A stretch of 64,000 nt of DNA from the NCBI RefSeq assembly GCF_040545335.1, contig NZ_JBEPLU010000001.1:2281880-2345879 (forward strand). Reading direction: 5' to 3'. The notes beneath the pieces were generated by a model that made no database searches, was not told where the DNA came from, and worked only from the letters and a program-made list of their open reading frames with translations. The stretch's first letter is position 1; the number at the start of each line of letters is the position of its first letter. Below are positions 27,126 to 34,668 of the stretch, piece after piece. The stretch is from Phenylobacterium koreense (GTDB lineage: Bacteria; Pseudomonadota; Alphaproteobacteria; Caulobacterales; Caulobacteraceae). A program made the translations under genes and the position numbers.

Positions 27126-27938
27126 CTATTCGCGCGGCCGCGGATTGAAGAATGTCTCGGGGCGCCTGACGTTACGCCCGTTTGTCCACGCCTCTAGGTC
27201 GAGGAGGCTGTCGTTCACCTGATTGCGCAGAGACGCCTTCTCGGCCTCGGTGAATTCCGGCAGGGCAGTGATGCGCGCACTGATGTCCGCCGCCCACTGA
27301 CCTCGGTTCAATGGGTCGAGGTCCTTCGGGTCGATTGTGCAAGCCTGTAGGGTTCTGACCCGCTCCAGCTCGCGCCCGAACCCCTCCGCATCACTGATGG
27401 GGCTCCCGAAGCGCTGGCTGATCTCGGCTCGAAGCTGCTCGGCGCGCTGTCGAATTTCCTTTCCCAAGGTACCCGTAGTCTCGCGGGCGAGATCCCAGCT
27501 GATCAGTCGATCGATCTCTCCCCGAAGGCGTGGGTTCGACGCCTCGGGCGCGCCGGCCTCAACAAGCAACTGCTCTACCTCCTGCGCCAGATCCAGAAGC
27601 TCGCGGCGAGAAAATGCCGTGCCGAGGCGGCCGAGGCGTGGGGCTGCGGTCAGCATTGTCGTTGACAGGACGCCGAGCAGATCGCGCGTCCGTTCGACCA
27701 ATTCGGCGGCCTCCTTCTGCTTGTCCTCCCAGAGTTCGGCTTCAAAGCCGAGACCTTTGAATGCCTTGAAGCGGGAGAGTTGGAGGAAGGCGAGGAGCAG
27801 CAGGCCGAGGGCGCCGCACAATGCGCCGCCTGTGGGCTTATCCATGAAGGCGAGCGCCATCGCCAAGGTGAGGCCAGTGAAGGCGAGCAGCGCGAGCAGT
27901 GCGAGGCCGATCTGCTCGCGGTGCTTCCAGATGTTCAT
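27126..27938 (-). CDS. Membrane protein with long cytoplasmic helical domain
   Basis: 270 residues. Two transmembrane helices sit near the N-terminus (LALLALLAFTGLTLAMALAF and GALCGALGLLLLAFLQL, about residues 12-55), followed by a roughly 210-residue helical, charged domain with coiled-coil tendency (WEDKQKEAAELVERTRDLL). No enzymatic motif is seen. The gene lies between the recombinase and the tRNA fragment, inside the island end. Such small two-helix proteins with a soluble tail occur in phage-defence islands, but I cannot assign a function. Confidence 0.65.
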   Translation of the reverse strand: MNIWKHREQIGLALLALLAFTGLTLAMALAFMDKPTGGALCGALGLLLLAFLQLSRFKAFKGLGFEAELWEDKQKEAAELVERTRDLLGVLSTTMLTAAPRLGRLGTAFSRRELLDLAQEVEQLLVEAGAPEASNPRLRGEIDRLISWDLARETTGTLGKEIRQRAEQLRAEISQRFGSPISDAEGFGRELERVRTLQACTIDPKDLDPLNRGQWAADISARITALPEFTEAEKASLRNQVNDSLLDLEAWTNGRNVRRPETFFNPRPRE

Positions 27939-28073
27939 GGCAGCAGGCTAGGCGGATGGTCGACTCTTTTACAACGGTGCAGCTTCGTTGTATTGCGCCG
28001 GCGGTGCCGTTCTAAGAATGTCGATTTCGGCCCTGTCGCGCATGATCGGCGCGTCCATTTCGAAGTTCCCTTC

Positions 28074-28204
28074 GCGCCCATGCGCGCCAAGGAGCAACGC
28101 CGTTTACTTTGTAAATCTTTGGGATCTAACCGGCGGGTTCCGTTGGTTTAGGACCAGCTTCCCAAGCTGAATGTCGTGGGTTCGAATCCCATCGCCCGCT
28201 CCAA
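28074..28204 (+). repeat. tRNA-Gly(CCC) 3' fragment with element end (attachment site copy 1)
   Basis: Positions 28143-28204 are identical (62 bp) to 31700-31761. The segment contains the anticodon arm with anticodon CCC, the variable loop, a complete T arm and the acceptor 3' strand with CCA of a tRNA-Gly. Upstream, 28074-28142 is similar but not identical to the other copy, sharing AAATCTTTGGGATCTAA. A full tRNA cannot be folded: six acceptor bases (GCGGGT) could pair, but the D arm is three to four bases short and base 7 mismatches. This is what a tyrosine-recombinase right attachment site looks like after insertion into a tRNA 3' end. Confidence 0.75.
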
Positions 28205-28653
28205 TAATCTATAAAAATCAAACGACTAGATGGGGCGTCGGGCTCGCTGCTCGCTCTGGCGTTCTTCCGAGAAATGGCGTTTTTTGGAAATGCCATCTCG
28301 TAAGTCGTTGAAATTGCAGAGCAGAGAGTCAGCTTTTCCGGCTGACGCCCTCGTGGGTCGTACTGTCGGTGCAGCAACTGCGGCGACGAGCGGGGTCCAT
28401 CGCGCGTCTGAAGCAAAATCCCGATTTCGATCAGCCCATCGCCCAGTGAGGCTCGCGATCGGTCCAGTCCAGAAGCCGAGGTATTTCCGGCCTAAGGGGC
28501 GCTGTCTCTGCAAAACGTAATCAGTTTTACGTATGGATGACGCGCCCTGGCGTAAACGTGCTAATATCAAATTGATCAAGGGCGTCCAAGGCGGCGCATT
28601 CTCCCGGATAGATACGCGCTGCGTATCTCCAGAGAGATCGTGAAAGCTCATAC
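28205..28653. other. About 450 bp without a convincing gene
   Basis: Frames are open on both strands but their products look like translation of non-coding DNA. The only structure I see is an inverted repeat at 28515-28532 (ACGTAA, six bases, TTACGT) and a related half-site CGTAAACG near 28552. They lie about 120 bp before the first gene of the small-gene block and could be an operator. Confidence 0.4.
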
Positions 28654-29019
28654 ATGGGCGATTTATTGAAGCTGAAAACAATAGAAGAGGAGCCGGGATA
28701 TTGGGCGGTCGAGATCCGAATGGCGGATGCATCGGCGCAAGGGACGCGATATCTGTGTCATGCCGCGAACGACCGCGCCGCCTGCAACATGGCCGGGCGG
28801 TTGATGAGCTCGTCGCGCGCGGTGATCGGCTTTGATAGCTTCTGGATAAACGAGAGGCTGCTGGAGAAGAGGCGGTCCTTCCTGCCTGACCTCGGCGGCC
28901 ACCAAAGAGTGGCCGGCAAACGGGAGTGGGCGAGGCTAATCGGCGCTCACCAGGCTTCCGAAACCGCCGATCTCGGTCGAAGGCGATCGGCGGCGGCTTT
29001 GCGGCCGGATCCTCGGTGA
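28654..29019 (+). CDS. Hypothetical protein
   Basis: 121 residues starting MGDLLKLKTIEEEPGYWAVE. The first 90 residues have ordinary protein composition; the last 30 (ETADLGRRRSAAALRPDPR) are basic and may be read-through into non-conserved DNA. There is no recognised domain. It is the first plus-strand gene between the two tRNA fragments. The ribosome site is weak, so coding is likely but not certain. Confidence 0.45.
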   Translation: MGDLLKLKTIEEEPGYWAVEIRMADASAQGTRYLCHAANDRAACNMAGRLMSSSRAVIGFDSFWINERLLEKRRSFLPDLGGHQRVAGKREWARLIGAHQASETADLGRRRSAAALRPDPR

Positions 29020-29023
29020 GCGG

Positions 29024-29119
29024 ATGCCGTCACTTTTCATAGCGTCCGCACTGCTGGTCGTCGGGGCGCTGTTGCTGCCCAAGATATTCGCCCTCCTGGG
29101 CTGGAGGGCGGTGCGGTGA
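29024..29119 (+). CDS. 31-residue membrane peptide
   Basis: ATG 29024 encodes MPSLFIASALLVVGALLLPK, then 11 more residues ending GWRAVR. Nearly the whole peptide is one hydrophobic helix with a positive C-terminus. Its stop TGA overlaps the GTG start of the next gene (GTGA), a typical coupled arrangement that supports translation. Function unknown. Confidence 0.45.
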   Translation: MPSLFIASALLVVGALLLPKIFALLGWRAVR

Positions 29120-29298
29120 ACCCGGTCCATCTGGAAGACCTCGTACGGCAGAACGCCTATCTGCGTCAGAGGAACGCCCAGCTTCAGGAAGACGTCACCG
29201 AGCTTGCAGCCGAGGCGGAGCGCCTGCGGCAGATGCTCGAGCGGCTGCATGGCCGACGGCCGGCCGCCCCGCCCAATCCTCTCAGCGGCGGCCAATGA
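29116..29298 (+). CDS. Small coiled-coil protein
   Basis: 60 residues from GTG 29116: MNPVHLEDLVRQNAYLRQRN. Residues 5-45 have clear heptads (LRQRNAQLQEDVTELAAEAE) and so form a coiled coil, followed by a Pro-rich tail. It is coupled to the 31-residue membrane peptide before it. Together they could make a membrane-anchored coiled-coil pair, but nothing shows what they do. Confidence 0.5.
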   Translation: MNPVHLEDLVRQNAYLRQRNAQLQEDVTELAAEAERLRQMLERLHGRRPAAPPNPLSGGQ

Positions 29299-29329
29299 GC
29301 AGACGTCGCTCCCAACTTGGGACCAGTTC

Positions 29330-29746
29330 ATGCGCAATCTGAATATGGCGGCCGGATCGACGATCAGCCTCGCCGTGACTGCACGCGCCGATGCGGGCCT
29401 GCATCGATGGAGCGTTCACCTGCGCCCCGTTGGCGCCGCGGCGTCCGCGCTGCCGCGCCTGGCCTATGGCTCCAGGGTGGGGAACCGAGACTGTGAGCAG
29501 CGGATAGAGATCCCGGCCCAGGACGTCGACTGCTGGCTGGAAGTCTGGGGAAGCCACGCCGCTGCTGGGGGAGCCTGGGTCGATGATCGGCTCACTGTCA
29601 TCGACGATACGCCGAACCGGCTGGAGATTGGCTTTTCCAATCCGCTTCGGTCTGACGCCCTGCCGAACGAGGTCGTGCTCAGCTTCGCCGTCACCAACCC
29701 TCTGGCCGACGGGCCCCCCCATGGCCAAGGGCCAGAAACGATCTAA
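29330..29746 (+). CDS. Hypothetical protein
   Basis: 138 residues from ATG 29330 (MRNLNMAAGSTISLAVTARA). The frame is open further upstream to 29204, but that part overlaps the coiled-coil gene. Alternating strands (WLEVWGSHAAAGGAWVDDRL, EVVLSFAVTNPL) suggest a beta-sandwich fold. No family is recognised. It lies in the small-gene block between the two attachment sites. Confidence 0.5.
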   Translation: MRNLNMAAGSTISLAVTARADAGLHRWSVHLRPVGAAASALPRLAYGSRVGNRDCEQRIEIPAQDVDCWLEVWGSHAAAGGAWVDDRLTVIDDTPNRLEIGFSNPLRSDALPNEVVLSFAVTNPLADGPPHGQGPETI

Positions 29747-29852
29747 CCGCGACCGCCGAAAAGCCGACGGCAGGAATACGGCTGCTTAGACCTCCCACGC
29801 CCCGTGGCGCTCTCGACCCCATTCCGCCGTCAAATCCAGGAAGGTTCATCTG

Positions 29853-30080
29853 ATGCTCAAGAGCCAGATCGCGGCAGCCGACTACCGGCGGCGTGCTGCC
29901 GACGCTCTTGACGCGGCGGCGGACGCCGCGCTCGCACATGTCCGAGGCAAGTTACACTCTGCCGCCCAGGCCTGGACTATCCTGGCGGAAGCGGAAGACC
30001 GCCGAGCGCTGCATGCTCTGGAAGTCGCTCGCCGCGTAGCCGCTCGCGATATGGTCGGGGATGCAGCCGGGGGCGACTGA
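29853..30080 (+). CDS. Small Ala-rich helical protein
   Basis: 75 residues, MLKSQIAAADYRRRAADALD at the start, rich in Ala, Arg and Glu and almost surely all-helical. A ribosome site AGGAAGG precedes ATG 29853. No known domain. Confidence 0.5.
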   Translation: MLKSQIAAADYRRRAADALDAAADAALAHVRGKLHSAAQAWTILAEAEDRRALHALEVARRVAARDMVGDAAGGD

Positions 30081-30089
30081 GTCCGCGCG

Positions 30090-30296
30090 CTAGCCTCTCC
30101 AGTTCGGCGCTTCGCCCGACACCCTCACTTCGCAGGGCCGTCCGCCGTCGACGAGTCGCCGAGCGTGACGATGAGCGGCCGCTCTTGCGATCTCCTTGTC
30201 CGGGCTGTGACCAAAGGCCTGCCCCTCGTCGTCGACCGACCAAAGCCAGTCATGCTTTGAGACATTGACGATAGTTCTGATGAGAGTTGTGCGCAT
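30090..30296 (-). CDS. Small DUF2188-like protein
   Basis: About 68 residues from ATG 30296 (MRTTLIRTIVNVSKHDWLWS); ATG 30314 is also in frame. The pattern of a short sheet, WSVDDEGQAFGHSPDKEIAR, an Ala-rich helix and a terminal strand (CEVRVSG) resembles DUF2188-type small proteins. Function unknown. Head to head with the cold-shock gene. Confidence 0.4.
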   Translation of the reverse strand: MRTTLIRTIVNVSKHDWLWSVDDEGQAFGHSPDKEIARAAAHRHARRLVDGGRPCEVRVSGEAPNWRG

Positions 30297-30522
30297 GGCG
30301 CCCGGACGTAGCATCTAGCCACAAAAATTTCGCGATCTAAAATATTCCTATGGTCGCGCGAATAAGTGTGCGATATTTGCCTATCAAATACTCGCGCTGG
30401 TTCGCAAAATTCCGAAAAAGAGTCCCGCTCTAGATTTCGGGAAAACCTACGATCCTCTTCGAAAAATTTGATCTTCTCGCTCATTTCGAGCGCGAGAACT
30501 CATACCCGAAAGGGAAAAAACT

Positions 30523-30732
30523 ATGCAAACCGGCACCGTAAAGTGGTTCAACGGCCAAAAGGGCTTTGGCTTCATCCAGCCCGAGAATGGCGGCAGCGAT
30601 GTGTTCGTGCACATCTCGGCCGTGGAGCGCGCAGGCCTGGCGTCGCTACATGAAGGCCAGAAGCTGAGCTTCGAATTGGAACGCGACAGCCGCAGCGGCA
30701 AGACCGCGGCTGGACAGCTGCAGACGGCCTAG
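30523..30732 (+). CDS. Cold-shock domain protein
   Basis: 69 residues, one complete cold-shock domain: RNP1 KGFGFIQP (about residues 13-20) and RNP2 VFVHI (about 28-32). It binds single-stranded RNA/DNA and acts as an RNA chaperone. The leader of over 200 bp upstream, AT-richer than its surroundings (30300-30522), may fold as a temperature-sensitive 5' untranslated region, as in cspA. It sits between the two tRNA fragments, so this copy travelled with the element or was enclosed by it. Confidence 0.95.
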   Translation: MQTGTVKWFNGQKGFGFIQPENGGSDVFVHISAVERAGLASLHEGQKLSFELERDSRSGKTAAGQLQTA

Positions 30733-30776
30733 GCCTAAGAGGCCGTGGCGTTCACGGGTCACGGCCGCGCCGTCCC

Positions 30777-30959
30777 ATGGCCGCGCAATTCGACCTCAGG
30801 CGGGACGCCGCTGGCTGGGCTGTCTTCGACCGGTGGACCGGCAAGACAGTCATCGTCGAGCGCGTGCTCCAGGAGGGGCTGACCTGGGAGGAAGCCTCAG
30901 ACGTCGTGCGCCGATTGCAATCGCGCAGCGACGACGGAGATCGAAGGATCCTGCAATGA
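30777..30959 (+). CDS. Small hypothetical protein
   Basis: 60 residues, MAAQFDLRRDAAGWAVFDRW at the start. It reads like a small mixed alpha/beta domain. Its stop overlaps the start of the next gene (ATGA), so the two are coupled. No family recognised. Confidence 0.55.
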   Translation: MAAQFDLRRDAAGWAVFDRWTGKTVIVERVLQEGLTWEEASDVVRRLQSRSDDGDRRILQ

Positions 30960-31168
30960 GCCCCGACCAACAGCACCGTTGCGTCGTTCACGCAAAGTCC
31001 GACGGCTCGCCATTCCTCGCCTTCGAGCGGAGCGACGGCGAAGCGTCGTCGTACAGCAACTCGCTCTTTACGCTCGACCTGCGCGCAGACTGCGACATCG
31101 CAGCAGCCGAGGCCCTGGCTGAACAGATCAACAGGCTGGTCTGGGGCGTATCGACCACGGTCTTCTGA
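30956..31168 (+). CDS. Small hypothetical protein
   Basis: 70 residues from ATG 30956 (MSPDQQHRCVVHAKSDGSPF), coupled to the preceding gene by a 4-base overlap. The C-terminal half is acidic and helical (DIAAAEALAEQINRLV). A longer frame from 30833 exists, but the overlap decides for this start. Confidence 0.55.
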   Translation: MSPDQQHRCVVHAKSDGSPFLAFERSDGEASSYSNSLFTLDLRADCDIAAAEALAEQINRLVWGVSTTVF

Positions 31169-31256
31169 CGACCGCCGATCCGGCTGCGCGCAACAGGCGC
31201 TCGCCAGCATCACGCAAATTCATCGAGGTGGAAGCCTCGCAACATCCAGGAGTCAC

Positions 31257-31391
31257 ATGAGTTTCACAACCGTCTTGCGGCGTCGACGTCGCCCCCTCGA
31301 CAAGATCTCCCGTCCGCCGGCTGCGACGCCGCGTACGCCCGCGAGCGCCAGCCGGCCTATCCTGCATCTCAAGCCGCCCTCCGCCGCCTAA
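31257..31391 (+). CDS. 44-residue basic, Pro-rich peptide
   Basis: ATG 31257 with a good AGGAG six bases upstream encodes MSFTTVLRRRRRPLDKISRP followed by a Pro/Ala/Ser-rich tail ending LHLKPPSAA. The Arg cluster near the N-terminus suggests nucleic-acid binding. It is supported only by the ribosome site and the spacing, so I am not sure it is real. Confidence 0.35.
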   Translation: MSFTTVLRRRRRPLDKISRPPAATPRTPASASRPILHLKPPSAA

Positions 31392-31489
31392 GACGCCTGC
31401 CGATGCGCGAGCCGCAACGCCCATGCTCGCGCTTGCTCAAGCTAAGCACTGCCGGAACGCCTCACAGCCGGGATAACCGGCGCAGGACG

Positions 31490-31651
31490 TCATGAAGACC
31501 AGATGAAGCCATTGCCCGGCTCGAATGCGATGATGGCCTTGACGTTGGGGCTCTTGATCGCCATCAGCCAGCCTGGACCACCGCCCTGGGGGTGGGTGAA
31601 CAGAACCGCCGGCCCCATCCTGGCCAGCAGCGCGCCCATGCGGCCAAGGAA
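31490..31651 (-). pseudogene. Fragment of an alpha/beta hydrolase
   Basis: The minus frame reads LGRMGALLARMGPAVLFTHP followed by QGGGPGWLMAIKSPNVKAI and IAFEPGNGF, which matches the nucleophile-elbow region of an esterase-like alpha/beta hydrolase (normally THSQGG). The nucleophile serine is proline here, the rest of the gene is missing, and the frame runs on into the tRNA fragment. It marks a deletion or insertion scar at the right end of the second element. Confidence 0.6.
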
Positions 31652-31761
31652 CAGCGCCGTTTGCCCCGTAAATCTTTGGGATCTAATCAACCGATTCCAT
31701 TGGTTTAGGACCAGCTTCCCAAGCTGAATGTCGTGGGTTCGAATCCCATCGCCCGCTCCAA
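31633..31761 (+). repeat. tRNA-Gly(CCC) 3' fragment with element end (attachment site copy 2)
   Basis: 31700-31761 is identical to 28143-28204. Upstream the similarity continues to about 31633 with many differences, and the sequence where the tRNA acceptor 5' strand should be (ACCGATT) cannot pair. So this is a 3' fragment only. Same strand and orientation as copy 1, 3557 bp away, as expected for tandem insertion of two related elements at one tRNA gene. Confidence 0.75.
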
Positions 31762-31807
31762 ATTCCAAGCAGTTGTCTGGCTGGCCGGTTCTTCGCGCGC
31801 GCCACCG

Positions 31808-32797
31808 CTATGGCACAAGCACCGCCGCGCCGGTGAAGCGGCCATGTCTGAGGTCATCGAGCGCCGTATTGGCTTCGCTCAGGGGATAGGCGGTCGTATG
31901 CGGGCGAACCCCAGCCTTGGCGGCGAGCGGGAGATAGGCCTGGGCGTCGGCGCGAGTCAGGTTCGCCACCGAAACCAGCCGCCGCTCCTGCCACAGGAGC
32001 GAATATGGCAGGCTGGGAATCTGGCTCATGTGGATGCCGCCGCAGACCACGACCCCGCCTTTCCGGACCGCGCTGAGGGCCTGGGGCACGAGTTCGCCGA
32101 CAGGCGCGAAGATGATGGCTGCGTCAAGTTCCACCGGCGGGCGTTCGTCGGAGCCGCCGGCCCACCGGCATCCCAACTCCACAGCCAGCCTTTGCGCGGC
32201 CTCGTCGCCAGGCCGAGTGAAGGCCAGAACCTCCTGCCCTTGCGAGAGCGCCAGTTGGGCGAGGAGATGAGCGGCGGCTCCAAAGCCATAGAGGCCGAGC
32301 GTCGTCACCGGGCGGCCTTCGCAGGCCTTTCGCCAGCACCGGTATCCGATCAGCCCGGCGCACATCAGCGGCGCGGCCTCGACATCGCTGTATTGCGAGG
32401 GAATGGGGAAGCAGAAGTTCGCGTCGGCGACGATGATGTCGGCATAGCCGCCATCACGGCTCCAGCCGGTGAACTGCGGCGTGTCGCAAAGATTCTCAGA
32501 TCCCTCGCGGCAGTAGGCGCATGCTCCGCAGGTTCGCCCCAGCCAAGGCACGCCGACGCGATCGCCGATCTCAAAGCCATTCACACCAGGTCCCATGGCT
32601 TCCACCCGCCCCACGACCTCATGTCCTGGCACGACAGGCCGTCTGATCGGCAGGTCGCCGTCCAGCAGATGGAGGTCGGTCCGACAGACGCCGCAGGCAA
32701 GCACCTTCAGCCTGATCTCGCCGGGCCCAGGCTCAGGGTCTGGGCGTGTGACCGCCTCAAGCGGCGCGCCGGCGCTCGACAGCAACATGGCGTACAT
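31808..32797 (-). CDS. Zinc-dependent alcohol dehydrogenase family protein
   Basis: 329 residues from ATG 32797 (MYAMLLSSAGAPLEAVTRPD); an upstream ATG at 32860 adds 21 less typical residues. Medium-chain dehydrogenase features: catalytic zinc ligands in CGVCRTDLH (about residue 35) and GHEVVGRVE (about 59), four structural zinc cysteines in CGACAYCREGSENLC (about 90-104), and the nucleotide fold GLYGFGAAAHL (about 168-178). It oxidises alcohols or reduces aldehydes with NAD(P). The first chromosomal gene after the tRNA fragment, likely part of the host backbone. Confidence 0.9.
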   Translation of the reverse strand: MYAMLLSSAGAPLEAVTRPDPEPGPGEIRLKVLACGVCRTDLHLLDGDLPIRRPVVPGHEVVGRVEAMGPGVNGFEIGDRVGVPWLGRTCGACAYCREGSENLCDTPQFTGWSRDGGYADIIVADANFCFPIPSQYSDVEAAPLMCAGLIGYRCWRKACEGRPVTTLGLYGFGAAAHLLAQLALSQGQEVLAFTRPGDEAAQRLAVELGCRWAGGSDERPPVELDAAIIFAPVGELVPQALSAVRKGGVVVCGGIHMSQIPSLPYSLLWQERRLVSVANLTRADAQAYLPLAAKAGVRPHTTAYPLSEANTALDDLRHGRFTGAAVLVP

Positions 32798-32934
32798 GGC
32801 TACGAGGTCTCCGAGGCTCAGCTCATTGGAGCATGAAGCCTCCGACTTACTCCCCGCCACGCATTGATCAAGGGCAAGACAAGGCCATCCGTCGGGGCCG
32901 AGCCTATCGGCTCGGAAGGTTGCCCTAAGCTCCC

Positions 32935-33135
32935 TTAGTCGCGGACTTGGGGGCGTTCCTGGAAGTCAGCGGCGCCAGGATTAGGCGCCAGGGTAAGCTG
33001 ACCACGGCGATCCGCTACGGCCGGCTGGGACGGGACGCCTTGAGCCGCATTTTCAGCGATGGACACCTGGAGATATTGACGCCAGGGCGCGCCATTCTGC
33101 GTCAGCCAGCGCACGGCTCTGTGAAGAAATCTCAT
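32935..33135 (-). CDS. Small hypothetical protein
   Basis: 66 residues from ATG 33135, preceded by GGAGG with eight-base spacing, which supports translation. MRFLHRAVRWLTQNGAPWRQ at the start could be an amphipathic or short membrane helix; the rest is polar. It lies about 40 bp downstream of the superoxide dismutase gene on the same strand. No family recognised. Confidence 0.45.
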   Translation of the reverse strand: MRFLHRAVRWLTQNGAPWRQYLQVSIAENAAQGVPSQPAVADRRGQLTLAPNPGAADFQERPQVRD

Positions 33136-33176
33136 CTGCAAAGCCTCCAAACGTTAAAACCTTGGTGGCGGCGCCC

Positions 33177-33815
33177 TCATGCGAGCGCTGGGAGCGGGTA
33201 GCGCCATCCCGCCTGGCCTGCGTTTTCGGCCTCGAATTGGCGGGCGACGAAGGTCCAGTCGACGAGGTTGTCCCACCAAGCCGACAGGAAGCCCGCACGG
33301 TCACCCTGATGGTCGAGATAGTAGGCGTGCTCCCAGAGGTCGCAGGCCAGCAGCGGCGTGGATCCATTCCAGACCAGCGGGGTGCCGGCATTGTGCGTCG
33401 AGGCCACGGACAACCCGCCGCGTTCGGCCACCAGCCAGACCCATCCAGAGCCGAAGTGGGCGGCGGCCTCCGTGAGGAAGGACGCCCGCAGACCCTCGAG
33501 GCTGCCAAACGCCGATACCACGGCCTGGGCGAAACGCCCCTCGAGCGCGCTGCCGCCGGGCCGCATGCAATTCCAGAAGAAGCCGTGATTCCAGGCCTGC
33601 GCGGCGTTGTCGAACAGCTTGCGTTGGCCGGTTCGGAACGCCTCGACGACAACTTCCTCGAGCGTCTCAACTACGTAGCCGCGCGTGCTCAGAAGTTCGT
33701 TGGTGACCTGGACATGACGCGCCTGGTGTCGCCCGTGGTGGGCGCGCAACGTGCGAGCGGAGATAATCGGGGCAAGGGCGTCGTCGTCATAGGGGAGGGC
33801 GGGAAACGGGAACAT
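33177..33815 (-). CDS. sodB: Fe/Mn superoxide dismutase
   Basis: 212 residues from ATG 33815 (MFPFPALPYDDDALAPIISA). The four metal ligands are in place: His in HHGRHQARHV (about 26), His in NHGFFWNCM (about 75), and Asp and His in CDLWEHAYYLDH (about 158-162). It converts superoxide to peroxide and oxygen. GGSALEGRF replaces the usual GGG-x-P-x-G loop, and the sequence is more divergent than a housekeeping SodB, so it is probably a second copy. It neighbours a peroxiredoxin, so the region handles oxidative stress. Confidence 0.93.
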   Translation of the reverse strand: MFPFPALPYDDDALAPIISARTLRAHHGRHQARHVQVTNELLSTRGYVVETLEEVVVEAFRTGQRKLFDNAAQAWNHGFFWNCMRPGGSALEGRFAQAVVSAFGSLEGLRASFLTEAAAHFGSGWVWLVAERGGLSVASTHNAGTPLVWNGSTPLLACDLWEHAYYLDHQGDRAGFLSAWWDNLVDWTFVARQFEAENAGQAGWRYPLPALA

Positions 33816-33912
33816 CGTCAGGACGCCTTGAGATCGGGATTGCGCTGACTGCATGCAGGGCGCGGTCGAGGTCGGCGAGCAGATCGCCCCGATGTTCGAC
33901 GCAGGTCGTCGC

Positions 33913-34542
33913 TCATGAAACCTGCACCATCCGCAGATAAGGCTTCAGCGTGGTCCAGCCCTGCGGGAAGCGCTCTCTGGCGGCCTCGTCAGAGAGGCTG
34001 GGAGGGATGATCGCCGGCTCGCTCGGCAGCCAGTCGGCCGGGGTCGCGACCTTCTCTGCGTCGGTCAGTTGCAGGGCGTCGATGACCCGCAGAATCTCCT
34101 GGAAGTTTCGGCCGGTGCTCGGCGGATAGGTCAAGGACATCCGAATGGTCTTGGCGGGGTCGATGACATAGACCGCCCTGACGGTCAGCAACGGGTCGCT
34201 CAGCGGGTGGATCATGTCGTAAATCTGCGCGACCTTCCGATCGGTATCGGCCAGCACCGGATAGTTGAGCGTCTGGCCCTGCGTCTCGGCGATGTCTCCC
34301 GCCCAGGCCCTGTGCGCATCCACTGGATCCACCGAAAGCGCGATCGGCTTGACGTTGCGCCGGCTCCATTCCGGCTTGAGGCGGGCGACGGCGCCGAGCT
34401 CCGTCGTGCAGACTGGCGTGAAGTCCTTCGGATGGCTGAACAGCACTCCCCAGGCATCACCAAGCCAAGCGTGGAAGCTGATCGGTCCTTCTGTGCTGTC
34501 TTGTTCGAAGTCCGGGGCCTTTTGCCCCAGTTGCAGCGACAT
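33913..34542 (-). CDS. 1-Cys peroxiredoxin (Prx6-type)
   Basis: 209 residues from ATG 34542 with GGAGA upstream. The peroxidatic cysteine is in HPKDFTPVCTTELG (about residue 45), and the long C-terminal part with DPAKTIRMSLTYPPSTGRNF is typical of Prx6-type enzymes. It reduces peroxides in the cytoplasm. Divergent from a LysR-type regulator with about 125 bp between them, which probably controls it. Confidence 0.93.
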   Translation of the reverse strand: MSLQLGQKAPDFEQDSTEGPISFHAWLGDAWGVLFSHPKDFTPVCTTELGAVARLKPEWSRRNVKPIALSVDPVDAHRAWAGDIAETQGQTLNYPVLADTDRKVAQIYDMIHPLSDPLLTVRAVYVIDPAKTIRMSLTYPPSTGRNFQEILRVIDALQLTDAEKVATPADWLPSEPAIIPPSLSDEAARERFPQGWTTLKPYLRMVQVS

Positions 34543-34668
34543 GGTGGTCTCCGTTCGTGGTCCGCGACGGCCCTCCAGGCGGCCGTGCAACGCCAGTTTG
34601 CGACCTTCGAAATATGCAAGCAAATGAATGCTATTGCCGGTTAAAATGAAAAATGTTGCACTAACGCG
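34543..34668. promoter_or_regulatory. Divergent promoter region, peroxiredoxin/LysR regulator
   Basis: 125 bp, AT-rich near the LysR side (34620-34660: AATGAATGCTATTG and TTAAAATGAAAAATGTTGCA). LysR-type proteins usually bind T-N11-A sites in such a divergent gap; several are possible here, and none is clear enough to name. Confidence 0.45.

Noticed and set aside
28126..28204. Complete tRNA-Gly gene
   Set aside because: Anticodon arm, T arm and CCA are perfect, but the D arm is three to four bases short and acceptor base 7 mismatches; the second copy has no 5' half at all. Treated as 3' fragments.
28126..28416. Minus-strand open frame ending in a WDSNPRH-type peptide
   Set aside because: The peptide is translation of the tRNA 3' fragment, a well-known artefact; the frame is not a gene.
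28226..28732. 168-codon minus-strand frame
   Set aside because: Overlaps the probable promoter region and start of the 28654 gene, odd composition, no ribosome site; looks non-coding.
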